From: an uncultured Veillonella sp.
GTDB taxonomy: Bacteria; Bacillota; Negativicutes; Veillonellales; Veillonellaceae
DNA length: 22,481 nt
Assembly: GCA_900550175.1 (NCBI GenBank)
Contig: URQX01000016.1
Location: 1 to 22,481 of the forward strand
Direction: 5' to 3'
Both the position numbers and the translations under genes were made by a program. Position 1 is the first letter of the stretch; each line of letters opens with the position of its first letter. Below, piece after piece: positions 1-9,109 of this stretch. A model generated the notes under the pieces. It saw nothing but the letters and a program-made list of their open reading frames with translations. It was not told where the DNA came from and did not search any database.

Positions 1-15
1 ATATAATAATTATAT
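1..15. promoter_or_regulatory. Per/Fur-box-like 7-1-7 palindrome upstream of tpsB
   Basis: ATATAAT-A-ATTATAT is a perfect 7-1-7 inverted repeat at the left edge of the window. It resembles the PerR operator pattern TTATAATnATTATAA, differing only at the two outermost bases. It lies about 30 bases before the -35 box of the tpsB promoter. The surrounding DNA is extremely AT-rich, so a chance palindrome is quite possible, and the site may belong to something left of the window. Confidence 0.2.
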
Positions 16-46
16 ATAGAAATAATACATCTTCATATTACTTATA

Positions 47-76
47 TTGACTTCCTAAAAAAAAACAAAATATAAT
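47..76 (+). promoter_or_regulatory. sigma-70-type promoter for the tpsB-tpsA operon
   Basis: TTGACT (47-52) and TATAAT (71-76) are separated by 18 bases, close to the sigma-A consensus. Transcription would start near base 83, giving a leader of about 35 bases before the tpsB start at 119. No terminator separates tpsB from tpsA, so one transcript probably covers both genes and perhaps the overlapping downstream membrane gene. Confidence 0.6.
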
Positions 77-118
77 AAATTACAAATTTATATATTGTTT
101 ATGTAAAAGAGAGGATAT

Positions 119-1984
119 ATGAAGAAAAGAAAGCTATTTTTCTGTCTAAGTTTAGCCTGTATGCTACCAATACATATTTATGGTGCTAGACCAATTGATA
201 CACAAGCACAACTAGATAGAGCGAGAGAACAGCAATTAGCGAGAGAGGCGCGGTTTGGAGAGGGACGAATTACAGTACAAACAGGTGGATTAGATAGTAC
301 ATCTGGATCTTTATCATCACAAGATGGTTATACAGTACCGGCACAACAGCCAGCACATGTAGGACCATCTTTTTTTGTATCTCAAATACGTATTGTTGAA
401 GAGCCTATTAGTCAATCTGCACAATTAACATATAATGATATGACAAATTCAACTATGGATCAAACTACGTTTGTAGATAATAGCTCTGTAGCAAGTGCAC
501 GATTGATTAAAGGTCCTTTGTATTATGAAGCTCAAAAAAAGAAACTTCAATTAGATGTACCTAAAGAATTTGGCTTTCTACGAAAAACAATTAAACCATT
601 TATGAATCGTAGACTTACCCTTGAAGATATAAATGGCTTATCTAATAGACTAAATAATGCACTAATTGAGCATGGTTATGTTACTTCTAGAATTGGTATT
701 CCATCACAATTCTTAGCTTCAGGTAATTTACAATTCAATTTACAACTAGGTCGAGTAGAGTCTATATTATATAAACCTTACGTACAGCCATTACCATGGG
801 AAAATGCATTTCCTATTCGTGAAGGAGATATCTTAAATATTCGTAATATAGAGCAAGGTATAGAGCAAATGAAAAGTCTAGGCTCTCAAAATGTGTCTGT
901 TGAGCTTGAACCTGGTTCTAAACCATTGGCTACAAATATTGTACTTGAAACCACTAAAAAGCCACCTATCCATGGGATGGTATCCATAGATGATTCTGGA
1001 TTAAAAGAAACGGGAAAACTTCAGTGGACTGCAGCAATAGGTATTGATCGTGTCTTTAATGCCAACGATTCTTTAAATTTAAGTATAAATCGAGATGCAG
1101 CTCAAGATGGTGAACATAAAGGTACTAGAAATCATACTATTTCGTATTCTATACCTAGAGGAAAAGATACATTTAGTATCTCTTATAGTGATATGAAATA
1201 TCACCAAACAATTAATTCTATGGCTACTCCATTTATTAGTTCTAGCCATGCCAAGACAGTTAGAGGTTCATGGAATCATGTATTCCATCGAGATCGAACA
1301 ACTAAACGTAGTTGGGATATTATTATTAGCAAGCGTAATGCCAAAAATTATATTAATGATGTAGAGATTGCTGTACAACGTGCTAATACCGCTTCTGTAG
1401 AACTAGGTATATCAGAACGAAGATATATCAAACAAAACACGTTATATTCTAGAGCGGCTATTAAACAAGGTGTTGGTTGGTTTGGTTCACAACCTGAGTA
1501 TGGTAATGGAGCACCAAGTACTCGATTTACACAACTTTTAGTGGATGTAGATTATCAAATGCCTCGTACATGGGGGCATAGACCTGCAAGTATTACTACA
1601 TCATTCCATGGACAATGGACATTAGGGGATAAACGTTTATTCTCTAGAGATATGATTAGTCTTGGTAATCGATATACGGTACAAGGATTTGATGGTGAGA
1701 ATACATTAATGGCTGAAAGTGGTTGGTATATGCGTAATGAAATTGCTAGCTATATCCCTAAATGGCGCTCAAGTATCTATGCTAATGTAGATTTTGGCGC
1801 TATATATGGTCCAAGTACAGATGTATTAACAGGTAAATTTATCGCTGGTACTAGTTTAGGGATGAAAGGGCAGTTTAAATCTGGATTGTTCTATGATGTA
1901 TTTGTCGGTGTCCCTTTATATAAACCAAGTGGTTATAGAACAGACTCTGTAACTACAGGTTTCCAAGCTGGTATACGATTCTAA
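119..1984 (+). CDS. TpsB-family outer-membrane transporter (ShlB/FhaC/HecB type)
   Basis: This is the outer-membrane pore of a two-partner secretion system and would export the TpsA protein encoded just downstream. Residues 1-22 look like a signal peptide (KKRK, then a hydrophobic stretch ending IYGA). Residues about 85-220 fit POTRA domains; the second one contains RRLTLEDINGLSNRLNN and GYVTSRIGIP. The rest, to the aromatic C-terminus QAGIRF, fits a 16-strand ShlB/FhaC barrel. At 621 residues it is somewhat longer than typical FhaC. The conserved L6-loop motif VRG(Y/F) reads VQGF at 521-524, so the usual arginine is glutamine. The start is supported by GAGAGG at 109-114. tpsA follows after 36 bases. 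The family assignment is secure; the cargo is inferred from adjacency. Confidence 0.92.
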   Translation: MKKRKLFFCLSLACMLPIHIYGARPIDTQAQLDRAREQQLAREARFGEGRITVQTGGLDSTSGSLSSQDGYTVPAQQPAHVGPSFFVSQIRIVEEPISQSAQLTYNDMTNSTMDQTTFVDNSSVASARLIKGPLYYEAQKKKLQLDVPKEFGFLRKTIKPFMNRRLTLEDINGLSNRLNNALIEHGYVTSRIGIPSQFLASGNLQFNLQLGRVESILYKPYVQPLPWENAFPIREGDILNIRNIEQGIEQMKSLGSQNVSVELEPGSKPLATNIVLETTKKPPIHGMVSIDDSGLKETGKLQWTAAIGIDRVFNANDSLNLSINRDAAQDGEHKGTRNHTISYSIPRGKDTFSISYSDMKYHQTINSMATPFISSSHAKTVRGSWNHVFHRDRTTKRSWDIIISKRNAKNYINDVEIAVQRANTASVELGISERRYIKQNTLYSRAAIKQGVGWFGSQPEYGNGAPSTRFTQLLVDVDYQMPRTWGHRPASITTSFHGQWTLGDKRLFSRDMISLGNRYTVQGFDGENTLMAESGWYMRNEIASYIPKWRSSIYANVDFGAIYGPSTDVLTGKFIAGTSLGMKGQFKSGLFYDVFVGVPLYKPSGYRTDSVTTGFQAGIRF

Positions 1985-2020
1985 ATAGTTTGAGTATATG
2001 TATTAATAGAGAGAGTAATT

Positions 2021-5000
2021 ATGAAACAAAAGCGATTACAATATAAAATTGCCGTTTGGCTTACAATGGGCTTAATGATTGTTGACCCATTAGTAGTTCC
2101 GTTTGTCTATGCAGCAAACCCTATCGAAGTTGACACAAATGCACCACATGAAAGACAAGCTACGGTTGGACAAGCTGGTAATGGTATTACATTAGTCAAT
2201 GTTGCAGGCCCTAGTGCTGGTGGAGTATCTAGAAATGATTATACTAACTTTAATGTACCGCAAAATGGTGTAATTCTAAATAACTCTTACCAAATGTCTA
2301 ATACAAAATTAGGTGGCTATGTACCTGGTAATGCTAATATGATGCGCGGTTCTGCCAATGTTATTGTTAACGAGGTTATATCGCATAATCCAACTGATAT
2401 GAAAGGGTTTATTGAGGTAGCAGGTCGTAAAGCTTCCGTAGTTGTAGCTAATCCAAATGGTATTACTGTAGATGGTGGTGGCTTTATCAATACAGATCGA
2501 GCAGTATTAACTACAGGTAAAACAGAATATGACCCAATGGGAAATTTAAACTCCTATCGTGTAGAGCAAGGACGTATTTCTATTAACGGAAATGGTCTTA
2601 ATGCTAAAGATGCTAATTCTCTACAGATTTTAACAGAAGCAACCAATGTAAATGCTGGAGTGTGGGCTAATACAATTGAAACTCGTACTGGCAAAAATAC
2701 AATAGATGCTAAAACATTAGATACTCAAAAAATCGGGAATTCAAGCAATGTTGGTTTAGATGTCTCTGCTATTGGTGGTATGTATGCTAATTCTATTACC
2801 ATGAAAGGTACCAATACTGGTCTTGGTGTAAATGTGAAAGGTGTAGTGAGCTCTACACAAGCATCTAGTATTACTAGTGATGGCAAAATCATAGTTGATG
2901 GTGGTGTTACGAGTAATGGAAACACTACGTTAGCTGGTCAAAGCATTGATATTCACAATAGTGGTGTGGTTCAAGGTGATGCATCTACGACTGTAAATAG
3001 CCAAGAAACAGTAAATAATAGCGGTCTTATTAACTCTGGAAATACTACGGCCATAAAAGCTAAATCCGTAGATAACCATGAAGGTGGACGCATTTATGGT
3101 GATACTGTAGCTATTGATGCAAATACAGTTATAAATCACACAAATTCTGAAATAGAACAGCGTTACCATAAAGCTGGTAAGGAGTTAGAAAAAGCAAAAA
3201 ATGATCTAGATGCTGAATGGAATGCTGATATCACAAAATATAAAACTAAAACAGAGTTAGAAGCACATCGTCAACGTATTAAAGAGTTAACAAAGACCTA
3301 TGATGAAGCACAAGAGAACGTTGCTGCCATAAAAAAAGAATTAGATACGCATAAGGCTGGTGTCATTGCAGGTCGCAATCACGTTGATATAAATACAGAT
3401 ATAATAGATAATACGGGTAAGGGATTCATTTATAGTGGTGGCACTATGGACCTTACGGCAAAACAAGGTATCAATAATACGGGAGCGACTATTAAAGCCG
3501 TTAAGGCTATTGAATTAGATACTCCTGTGGTGAATAATAAAAATGTTGCATTAGGTGTAAAGCGTGTTTCAGATGGAATTAATAAAAATCCTGATAAGTT
3601 AAAAGTTAATGACCCACACCATAAGTTAGCAGGCCAAGTCTTTGATAAGTCAGAATTCCCTTACGCTGATGATACAAGTGGCTATGGTACACCTCATGTA
3701 AAACCTGTTAAGACTGCTGAAGATGAAGCTTATAATAAGGAAATGGATAAACGTGAAAACCGAGTTCATAAATTTACGATTATTCGAACTGAAACAGAGC
3801 ATACTCATAAAGAAGTAACTAATGATGATCCAGGTATTATTAGTAGTGGTGGTGATGTTGTAACAACAGGCATTCTCCATAATGATAACAGTAAAGTAAT
3901 TTCTGGAGGGACGATTCAAACTAAGGGGCGAATAGAAAATATATCCGACTCTATGAGTGATAAGACCTATATAACGGGTACTACACAAGAAAGCTATACA
4001 AAAGATGTTCCTAAAAGTCACCACATTGGAGGAAAAAAGAAGCGTAGACGATGGGATCCAGAAGTCTATATGACTCCAACGATTACTGAAGAAAATGTAA
4101 AGCCAATTGGGGCTATTCAAGAGCATGCGGAAGATACATTGTCTAAAGCTACTATTGCTAAGGTAAATGATAGTTTAGATCCTTATGGTTTTGGTGGTGG
4201 CAAAGGCAAAGAAAGTCATACTATAGATGGGCTATCCTTACCAACAGAGGCGCTATATCAAATTCATCCAGATATTACAGCTAATGCTTTGATAGAGACT
4301 GATTCTGCGTTTACCAATAGAAAGAATTTTCTATCCTCTCAATATATGATTGATGCCTTAGCGAATGACCCTGAAAGACGATTAAAACGTTTAGGTGATG
4401 GATTCTATGAGCAACAGCTTATTAATGAGCAAATAGTATCAGCTACAGGCAAACAATATTTAGAAGGGTATACAGATAATGAGGCTGAATATAAAGCGTT
4501 ATTAGAGGCTGGTATAGCCTTTGGTCAAGCCTTTAAATTAGCTCCAGGAATTGCTTTATCTAAAGAACAAATGGAAGCTATAACGACTGATATGGTGTGG
4601 TTAGAAACTAAAACAGTTGTAGTAGATGGAAAAGCTCAACAAGTTCTATATCCTAAAGTATATTTAGCGAAACAACCTGCAAAATCAGTTGATGCAATGG
4701 GTGGAATCATAAGTGGTAAAGCCATTGTTAGCAATACTAATGCAGATATTCTAAATCAAGGCATTATGACTGCGGACACAATTGTATTAGGAGCTCATGA
4801 TGTACAAAATACAGGCCGTATCGATGGACGTAAAGTAAATATTAAAGCATCTCAAGATGTAATAAATACAGGTAATATTCATGGTGATAAACAGGTTACT
4901 ATTAATGCTGGTCGTGATATTAATGTAGGTGCTCATGTAGATAGATTAGAACATCACGATATTGTTAGTCGTCAAGGTACTATTGGTGTAGCAAAAGATG

Positions 5001-8000
5001 GTGATTTAGTTTTATCTGCTAAACGAGATGTTAATCTTAAAGGTGCTATTATTCATACTGGAGATAATTCTAAAGCAACGATTGAGGCTGGGCAGAATAT
5101 TAACTTAACAACAGAAGCATTATCTTCTAAAAAGGATATGACTGTTAATAGTGATAACTATAATCGTACCGATCGCCGTACAGAATTAGGTACAGCTATT
5201 TTAAGTGATAGTCATGTTAATTTACGTGCAGGAAATGATGTAAATATCCGTAATGGTATTGTTAATAGTGAACATGGTGCCACATCTGTTGAAGCCGGAA
5301 ATGATGTTAACATCACTAATGGGAACAGTTATAGTCGTGATGAATATGGTCTAAAATACAAAGAAAAGAGTTTACTATCTCGTACAACTAATATCATACG
5401 TACGGATCATGAGCACACAGGTGTGTTATCTTCAACAATTGGTGGAGATACGATTAATGTGAAAGCTAATCGCAATGTTTCTGTAACAGGTTCTAATATT
5501 TTAGGGACAAAAGATGTATCCGTATCTGCAGGTAATGACGTGCGAACAGATTCAGGTGAAGAAACTCAACGTGATGATGTATATCAATATAGTAAAAAAT
5601 CTGGCTTAATGGGCGCTGGTATAGGATTTACTATTGGTAGCAAGAAAGTTACTGATACATTAGAAGGAAATTCTAAAACTAATGTAAATACATTAATTGG
5701 TTCTGCGAATGGAAAAATTAGTATTGATGCTAATAATAAAGCACATCTCACTAGTACTGATATAATTGGTAAAGATGATATTGAAGTTAGTGCTTCTGAT
5801 ATTACTCTTGATGGTAAACATGATACTGTGGCATCGAAACAGGTGCATGAAGAGAAACAATCTGGTTTAACTGTTAGTTTGGGTGGTTCTATTGCATCCG
5901 CACTGACTACTGCACGTGGATTACAACGTAAGGCTAATAGTCGTGATGATAAACGCTTAGGCACTTTAGAATCTCTCGAAGCTGGTAAGGAACTTAAAAA
6001 AGGGTACAGTAAGATTCAAGAGTATAAAAACTTTACCCCTGATTTTGTACGAGATGAAGCACAAAAATCAATAGCGTCTGGAATACTTAAAGAACAAAAA
6101 GTAAAAGAAATTGATAGTCTTCTACAAAATAATAAATTAACCGATAAAACTAGAAAGGCATTAGAAAAAGAGAGAAAAAGATTAGCTGAAGAAGCAAGTT
6201 ATGAAAAAGCAAAAGGCTATAATGACTTAAAAGACATAAATGGAGATCAAAAGCAATACAAAGAAAATAAACGAGCAAAAAAAGATGGATTAGCTAATAT
6301 TCATGTAAGTGTTGGCTCTAGTAAAAGTAGAAGTGAATCAAGATTAGATAGTAGTAAATATGCAGGAGGACATATAGTATCTGATAATGGAATTAAATTA
6401 ATTACAAAACCAACTAGGACTGATTCAGGAGATATACTAGCTATTGGGGAAACCATTCGAGGAGAATCTGTTGAATTGGATGCAAGTAGAAATCTCTCCT
6501 TGCAAGCTGGAACAAATACAACTAGTATAACTGATAAATATGATAGTAAGGGCTGGTCAATAGGGGCTAACCTTAGTGTTAATGGTGGTGGTTTGTTAGG
6601 TATTGATGCTAATTATAATAAAGCAAATGAAAATGGTACTACAATTAAAACAACTCATTCAGGGACGGTTGTTCAAGGAAATAAAGTAATAACAAACTCT
6701 GGAGCTGATACTGCTATTGTGGGATCAAAAGTATATGGTGATTCCATTCAATCTCAAATAGGCGGTAATTTAACAATTAAAAGCTTGCAAGATAGTGAGA
6801 CCTATAGAGGCGAAAAGAAAAATGTAGGATTTAGCATATCTACCAGTGGTACAAAATTAGGTGGAGTATCTGCAGAATATTCAAAAGGTAAAATGACTAG
6901 TGATTATGCTAGTGTTACGGAGCAAGCTGGACTATATGCAGGTTCTGAAGGATTTGATATCACAACTAAAGGAAATACTACATTAGAAGGTGCTGTTATT
7001 GATAGTAAGGCAACAGCAGACAAGAATAAATTATCAACGAATTCCTTAACAGTTAAAGATATTAAGAATAAAGCTGAATATAAATCTAGTAATACAGGTT
7101 TAAGTTATACATCTGTATCTGGATTTAAAAATTTAAGTCAAGCAGGTAAAGATGCTGTATATAATTCTCTAGGCTTATTACCAAAATTATTGCCAGATTC
7201 AGAAAAATCAGCTGAAAGTACTACAAAGTCTGTTATTGCTAATGGTACAATAACAACAGGATCATCTAATATTGATATTAATAAGATTTCCAAAGATACT
7301 AAAAATAGTCTAAATAAACTTGATACTATTTTTGATAAGAAAAAGGTAGAAGAACGGCAAGAACTAGCACGATTATTTGCTAAAGATGCTTTTGAGCAAC
7401 TCCATTATTGGGAGCCTAAAACAAAAGAAGGAAAAGCTGCAAAAGCATTAGCACATGCAGTAGTCGCTGAAACATCTGCACGTATAGCGGGAAACCCTAA
7501 AGGCAGTGGATTCTATGCTGGTGCAACAAATGAAGCTTTGATTGGTGAAATTCAAAAAATTGCTAAATCTAATCCTGCTGTAGCACAATGGCTAAGTGCA
7601 AGTTTAGGGGCCCTAGTAAATCATGGGCTTGGTAAATCTCCGATTACTGGGGCAACTGAAGCACAATATGGAACTAAATATAATAGTTTTTCTAAAAGAA
7701 GTGCAATAATTCCTGTTGCTGGATATATTAAAAATAAAGATCAAGAAACACTTAAAAGGTATGGTTTAGGAATAAGAAAATCACATAATGGTATAAGTGA
7801 AAACGGTAGTACAGATAGTGAAGAATATGAAAGTTATGTTGGAGCTCCTTATATTGTTTCAACTTGGGCAGATACAGACACTGGAATGGCATATCATACT
7901 CTTTCGGATGGTTCAGTTCAACCAATGAATAAAACTTGGGGGAAGGTTCTAGAGGGACGTGGATACCAAACTGTAGTTGGAAATGATGGTGCATTTTATA

Positions 8001-9109
8001 CTGGTAATGATGAAGTTGGGTGGTATTATAATCCTAATCCAAATGAAGACTCTAAAAAGAGAGTTGTTGCTACCGGTTATCAAGATTCGGATGGACAATT
8101 AATCCAATATCATGCGGATAAAACTATAACACTTACAGGTGATTTTTTAGGTAATAAATATCTAAGAGAAGGTTATAAGCCGGAATGGGTTGGATCTGAG
8201 TCTAATGGATATTGGACTGCTAATAATTGGTATATTAATCTTGATAGTGAGGCTAGAAAAATTATTAGTGAGTCTATTAGTGGTGGTGTAGGTAATAATA
8301 ATAAGGTAGCTCTTGATGCCTTTAAATGGAGTACTAGTAAAGTAGGAAGGGATTTAAGTGGCCTATCTGCTGGTAAAGAAGATAGTGCATCTGTATTTTT
8401 TGTAGGAGCTGCAACACGTAGGGGCAATAGTCCTAATAGTATAATATATACTGATAAAATTAGTTATGGCTATAATTTGACAGATTTTTTGAAAAAACTT
8501 GATTTTATAGCACCTCCTAAAATTGTATATAATAATGAACCTGCCGATTTTACAATAGATAGTTCTTATGGTGGATACAGTAAAAAGAGTGTGCCTTCTG
8601 ATAATAGTGATGTTGATTTAAAACATCCCCATTTTAAATTATCCCATACAGATCTTGAAATTAGAGGGGTTGATAATTTCAAGTTTAAACAAAATAATAC
8701 TATTGATGTTAAAATAAGTTTGTTTGATTTTTATCAAAAATTAAAAAGTGGAAATTTACTTTCCATAAAGAGCCCTACATACGATTCAAGTAATAGTAAT
8801 TTTGTTAGTCTTCCGTTAGAATTTAATGCTGAAGTTTCTTCTTCTAGAGAGGAAGAAGGTCCCATTGATAGTGAATCGTTAGGGTTAGTAAATAAAGTAT
8901 ACTCTGGATTACCAATTGAAACTGTTCGTGCAGAGGGTTATTTAACTACTCATCCAGATACCAGTGCTACACAATGGACCAATAAAGGTAATGGGAGAGA
9001 TTATATTGTAGAAGAGGAGAATGGAAAATATAAAATTTTATTTGATCAAGGGTGGAAGGATATTACAAAATATGATCTTGAAAGATATTATAAGCGCAAA
9101 AGCAATTAA
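2021..9109 (+). CDS. TpsA/CdiA-like filamentous haemagglutinin exoprotein with variable C-terminal domain
   Basis: This is a very large (2362-residue) surface or secreted adhesin/effector exported by the preceding TpsB. Residues 1-31 form a signal peptide ending FVYA. Residues about 35-290 are the TPS secretion domain, with the signature NPTDMKGFIEVAG (123-135) followed by NPNGI (144-148). Haemagglutinin-type beta-helix repeats follow (runs such as AGNDVNI and GNTTLEGAVIDSKA). They are interrupted by a coiled-coil-like segment (about 376-445), a conserved non-repeat module containing RLGDGFYEQ (around 790) and a lysine/glutamate-rich segment (about 1306-1422). A pre-toxin-like segment with NPAVAQWLSASLGALVNHGLG (about 1850-1870) precedes an unrecognised 474-residue tip. 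GAGAG just before the ATG is the ribosome site. The frame is intact. Family membership is secure; a toxic function is inferred from architecture. Confidence 0.9.
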   Translation: MKQKRLQYKIAVWLTMGLMIVDPLVVPFVYAANPIEVDTNAPHERQATVGQAGNGITLVNVAGPSAGGVSRNDYTNFNVPQNGVILNNSYQMSNTKLGGYVPGNANMMRGSANVIVNEVISHNPTDMKGFIEVAGRKASVVVANPNGITVDGGGFINTDRAVLTTGKTEYDPMGNLNSYRVEQGRISINGNGLNAKDANSLQILTEATNVNAGVWANTIETRTGKNTIDAKTLDTQKIGNSSNVGLDVSAIGGMYANSITMKGTNTGLGVNVKGVVSSTQASSITSDGKIIVDGGVTSNGNTTLAGQSIDIHNSGVVQGDASTTVNSQETVNNSGLINSGNTTAIKAKSVDNHEGGRIYGDTVAIDANTVINHTNSEIEQRYHKAGKELEKAKNDLDAEWNADITKYKTKTELEAHRQRIKELTKTYDEAQENVAAIKKELDTHKAGVIAGRNHVDINTDIIDNTGKGFIYSGGTMDLTAKQGINNTGATIKAVKAIELDTPVVNNKNVALGVKRVSDGINKNPDKLKVNDPHHKLAGQVFDKSEFPYADDTSGYGTPHVKPVKTAEDEAYNKEMDKRENRVHKFTIIRTETEHTHKEVTNDDPGIISSGGDVVTTGILHNDNSKVISGGTIQTKGRIENISDSMSDKTYITGTTQESYTKDVPKSHHIGGKKKRRRWDPEVYMTPTITEENVKPIGAIQEHAEDTLSKATIAKVNDSLDPYGFGGGKGKESHTIDGLSLPTEALYQIHPDITANALIETDSAFTNRKNFLSSQYMIDALANDPERRLKRLGDGFYEQQLINEQIVSATGKQYLEGYTDNEAEYKALLEAGIAFGQAFKLAPGIALSKEQMEAITTDMVWLETKTVVVDGKAQQVLYPKVYLAKQPAKSVDAMGGIISGKAIVSNTNADILNQGIMTADTIVLGAHDVQNTGRIDGRKVNIKASQDVINTGNIHGDKQVTINAGRDINVGAHVDRLEHHDIVSRQGTIGVAKDGDLVLSAKRDVNLKGAIIHTGDNSKATIEAGQNINLTTEALSSKKDMTVNSDNYNRTDRRTELGTAILSDSHVNLRAGNDVNIRNGIVNSEHGATSVEAGNDVNITNGNSYSRDEYGLKYKEKSLLSRTTNIIRTDHEHTGVLSSTIGGDTINVKANRNVSVTGSNILGTKDVSVSAGNDVRTDSGEETQRDDVYQYSKKSGLMGAGIGFTIGSKKVTDTLEGNSKTNVNTLIGSANGKISIDANNKAHLTSTDIIGKDDIEVSASDITLDGKHDTVASKQVHEEKQSGLTVSLGGSIASALTTARGLQRKANSRDDKRLGTLESLEAGKELKKGYSKIQEYKNFTPDFVRDEAQKSIASGILKEQKVKEIDSLLQNNKLTDKTRKALEKERKRLAEEASYEKAKGYNDLKDINGDQKQYKENKRAKKDGLANIHVSVGSSKSRSESRLDSSKYAGGHIVSDNGIKLITKPTRTDSGDILAIGETIRGESVELDASRNLSLQAGTNTTSITDKYDSKGWSIGANLSVNGGGLLGIDANYNKANENGTTIKTTHSGTVVQGNKVITNSGADTAIVGSKVYGDSIQSQIGGNLTIKSLQDSETYRGEKKNVGFSISTSGTKLGGVSAEYSKGKMTSDYASVTEQAGLYAGSEGFDITTKGNTTLEGAVIDSKATADKNKLSTNSLTVKDIKNKAEYKSSNTGLSYTSVSGFKNLSQAGKDAVYNSLGLLPKLLPDSEKSAESTTKSVIANGTITTGSSNIDINKISKDTKNSLNKLDTIFDKKKVEERQELARLFAKDAFEQLHYWEPKTKEGKAAKALAHAVVAETSARIAGNPKGSGFYAGATNEALIGEIQKIAKSNPAVAQWLSASLGALVNHGLGKSPITGATEAQYGTKYNSFSKRSAIIPVAGYIKNKDQETLKRYGLGIRKSHNGISENGSTDSEEYESYVGAPYIVSTWADTDTGMAYHTLSDGSVQPMNKTWGKVLEGRGYQTVVGNDGAFYTGNDEVGWYYNPNPNEDSKKRVVATGYQDSDGQLIQYHADKTITLTGDFLGNKYLREGYKPEWVGSESNGYWTANNWYINLDSEARKIISESISGGVGNNNKVALDAFKWSTSKVGRDLSGLSAGKEDSASVFFVGAATRRGNSPNSIIYTDKISYGYNLTDFLKKLDFIAPPKIVYNNEPADFTIDSSYGGYSKKSVPSDNSDVDLKHPHFKLSHTDLEIRGVDNFKFKQNNTIDVKISLFDFYQKLKSGNLLSIKSPTYDSSNSNFVSLPLEFNAEVSSSREEEGPIDSESLGLVNKVYSGLPIETVRAEGYLTTHPDTSATQWTNKGNGRDYIVEEENGKYKILFDQGWKDITKYDLERYYKRKSN
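7685..9106 (+). other. Unrecognised variable C-terminal (candidate CDI toxin) region of TpsA
   Basis: This stretch encodes TpsA residues 1889-2362, following the conserved segment that ends AQYGTKYN. It shows no haemagglutinin repeats and no toxin family I recognise. It is mostly hydrophilic and rich in Tyr, Asn, Ser and Asp, with aromatic runs such as VGWYYNPNP and YWTANNWYINL. The end is basic, KYDLERYYKRKSN. Its length suggests two parts, perhaps an entry domain plus a toxin, but no boundary is visible. In CdiA and related proteins this position carries polymorphic toxins with an adjacent immunity gene, and here a membrane-protein gene starts inside its last codons. Function is inferred from position only. 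Confidence 0.5.

Noticed and set aside
3650..4126. 158-residue open frame on the minus strand inside tpsA
   Set aside because: It lies fully antisense to a well-supported TpsA domain, has a low-complexity Ser/Ile/Phe-rich translation and no ribosome site. It is a shadow frame.
5584..5964. 126-residue open frame on the minus strand inside tpsA
   Set aside because: It is antisense to haemagglutinin repeats with a biased hydrophobic translation and no ribosome site or family resemblance.
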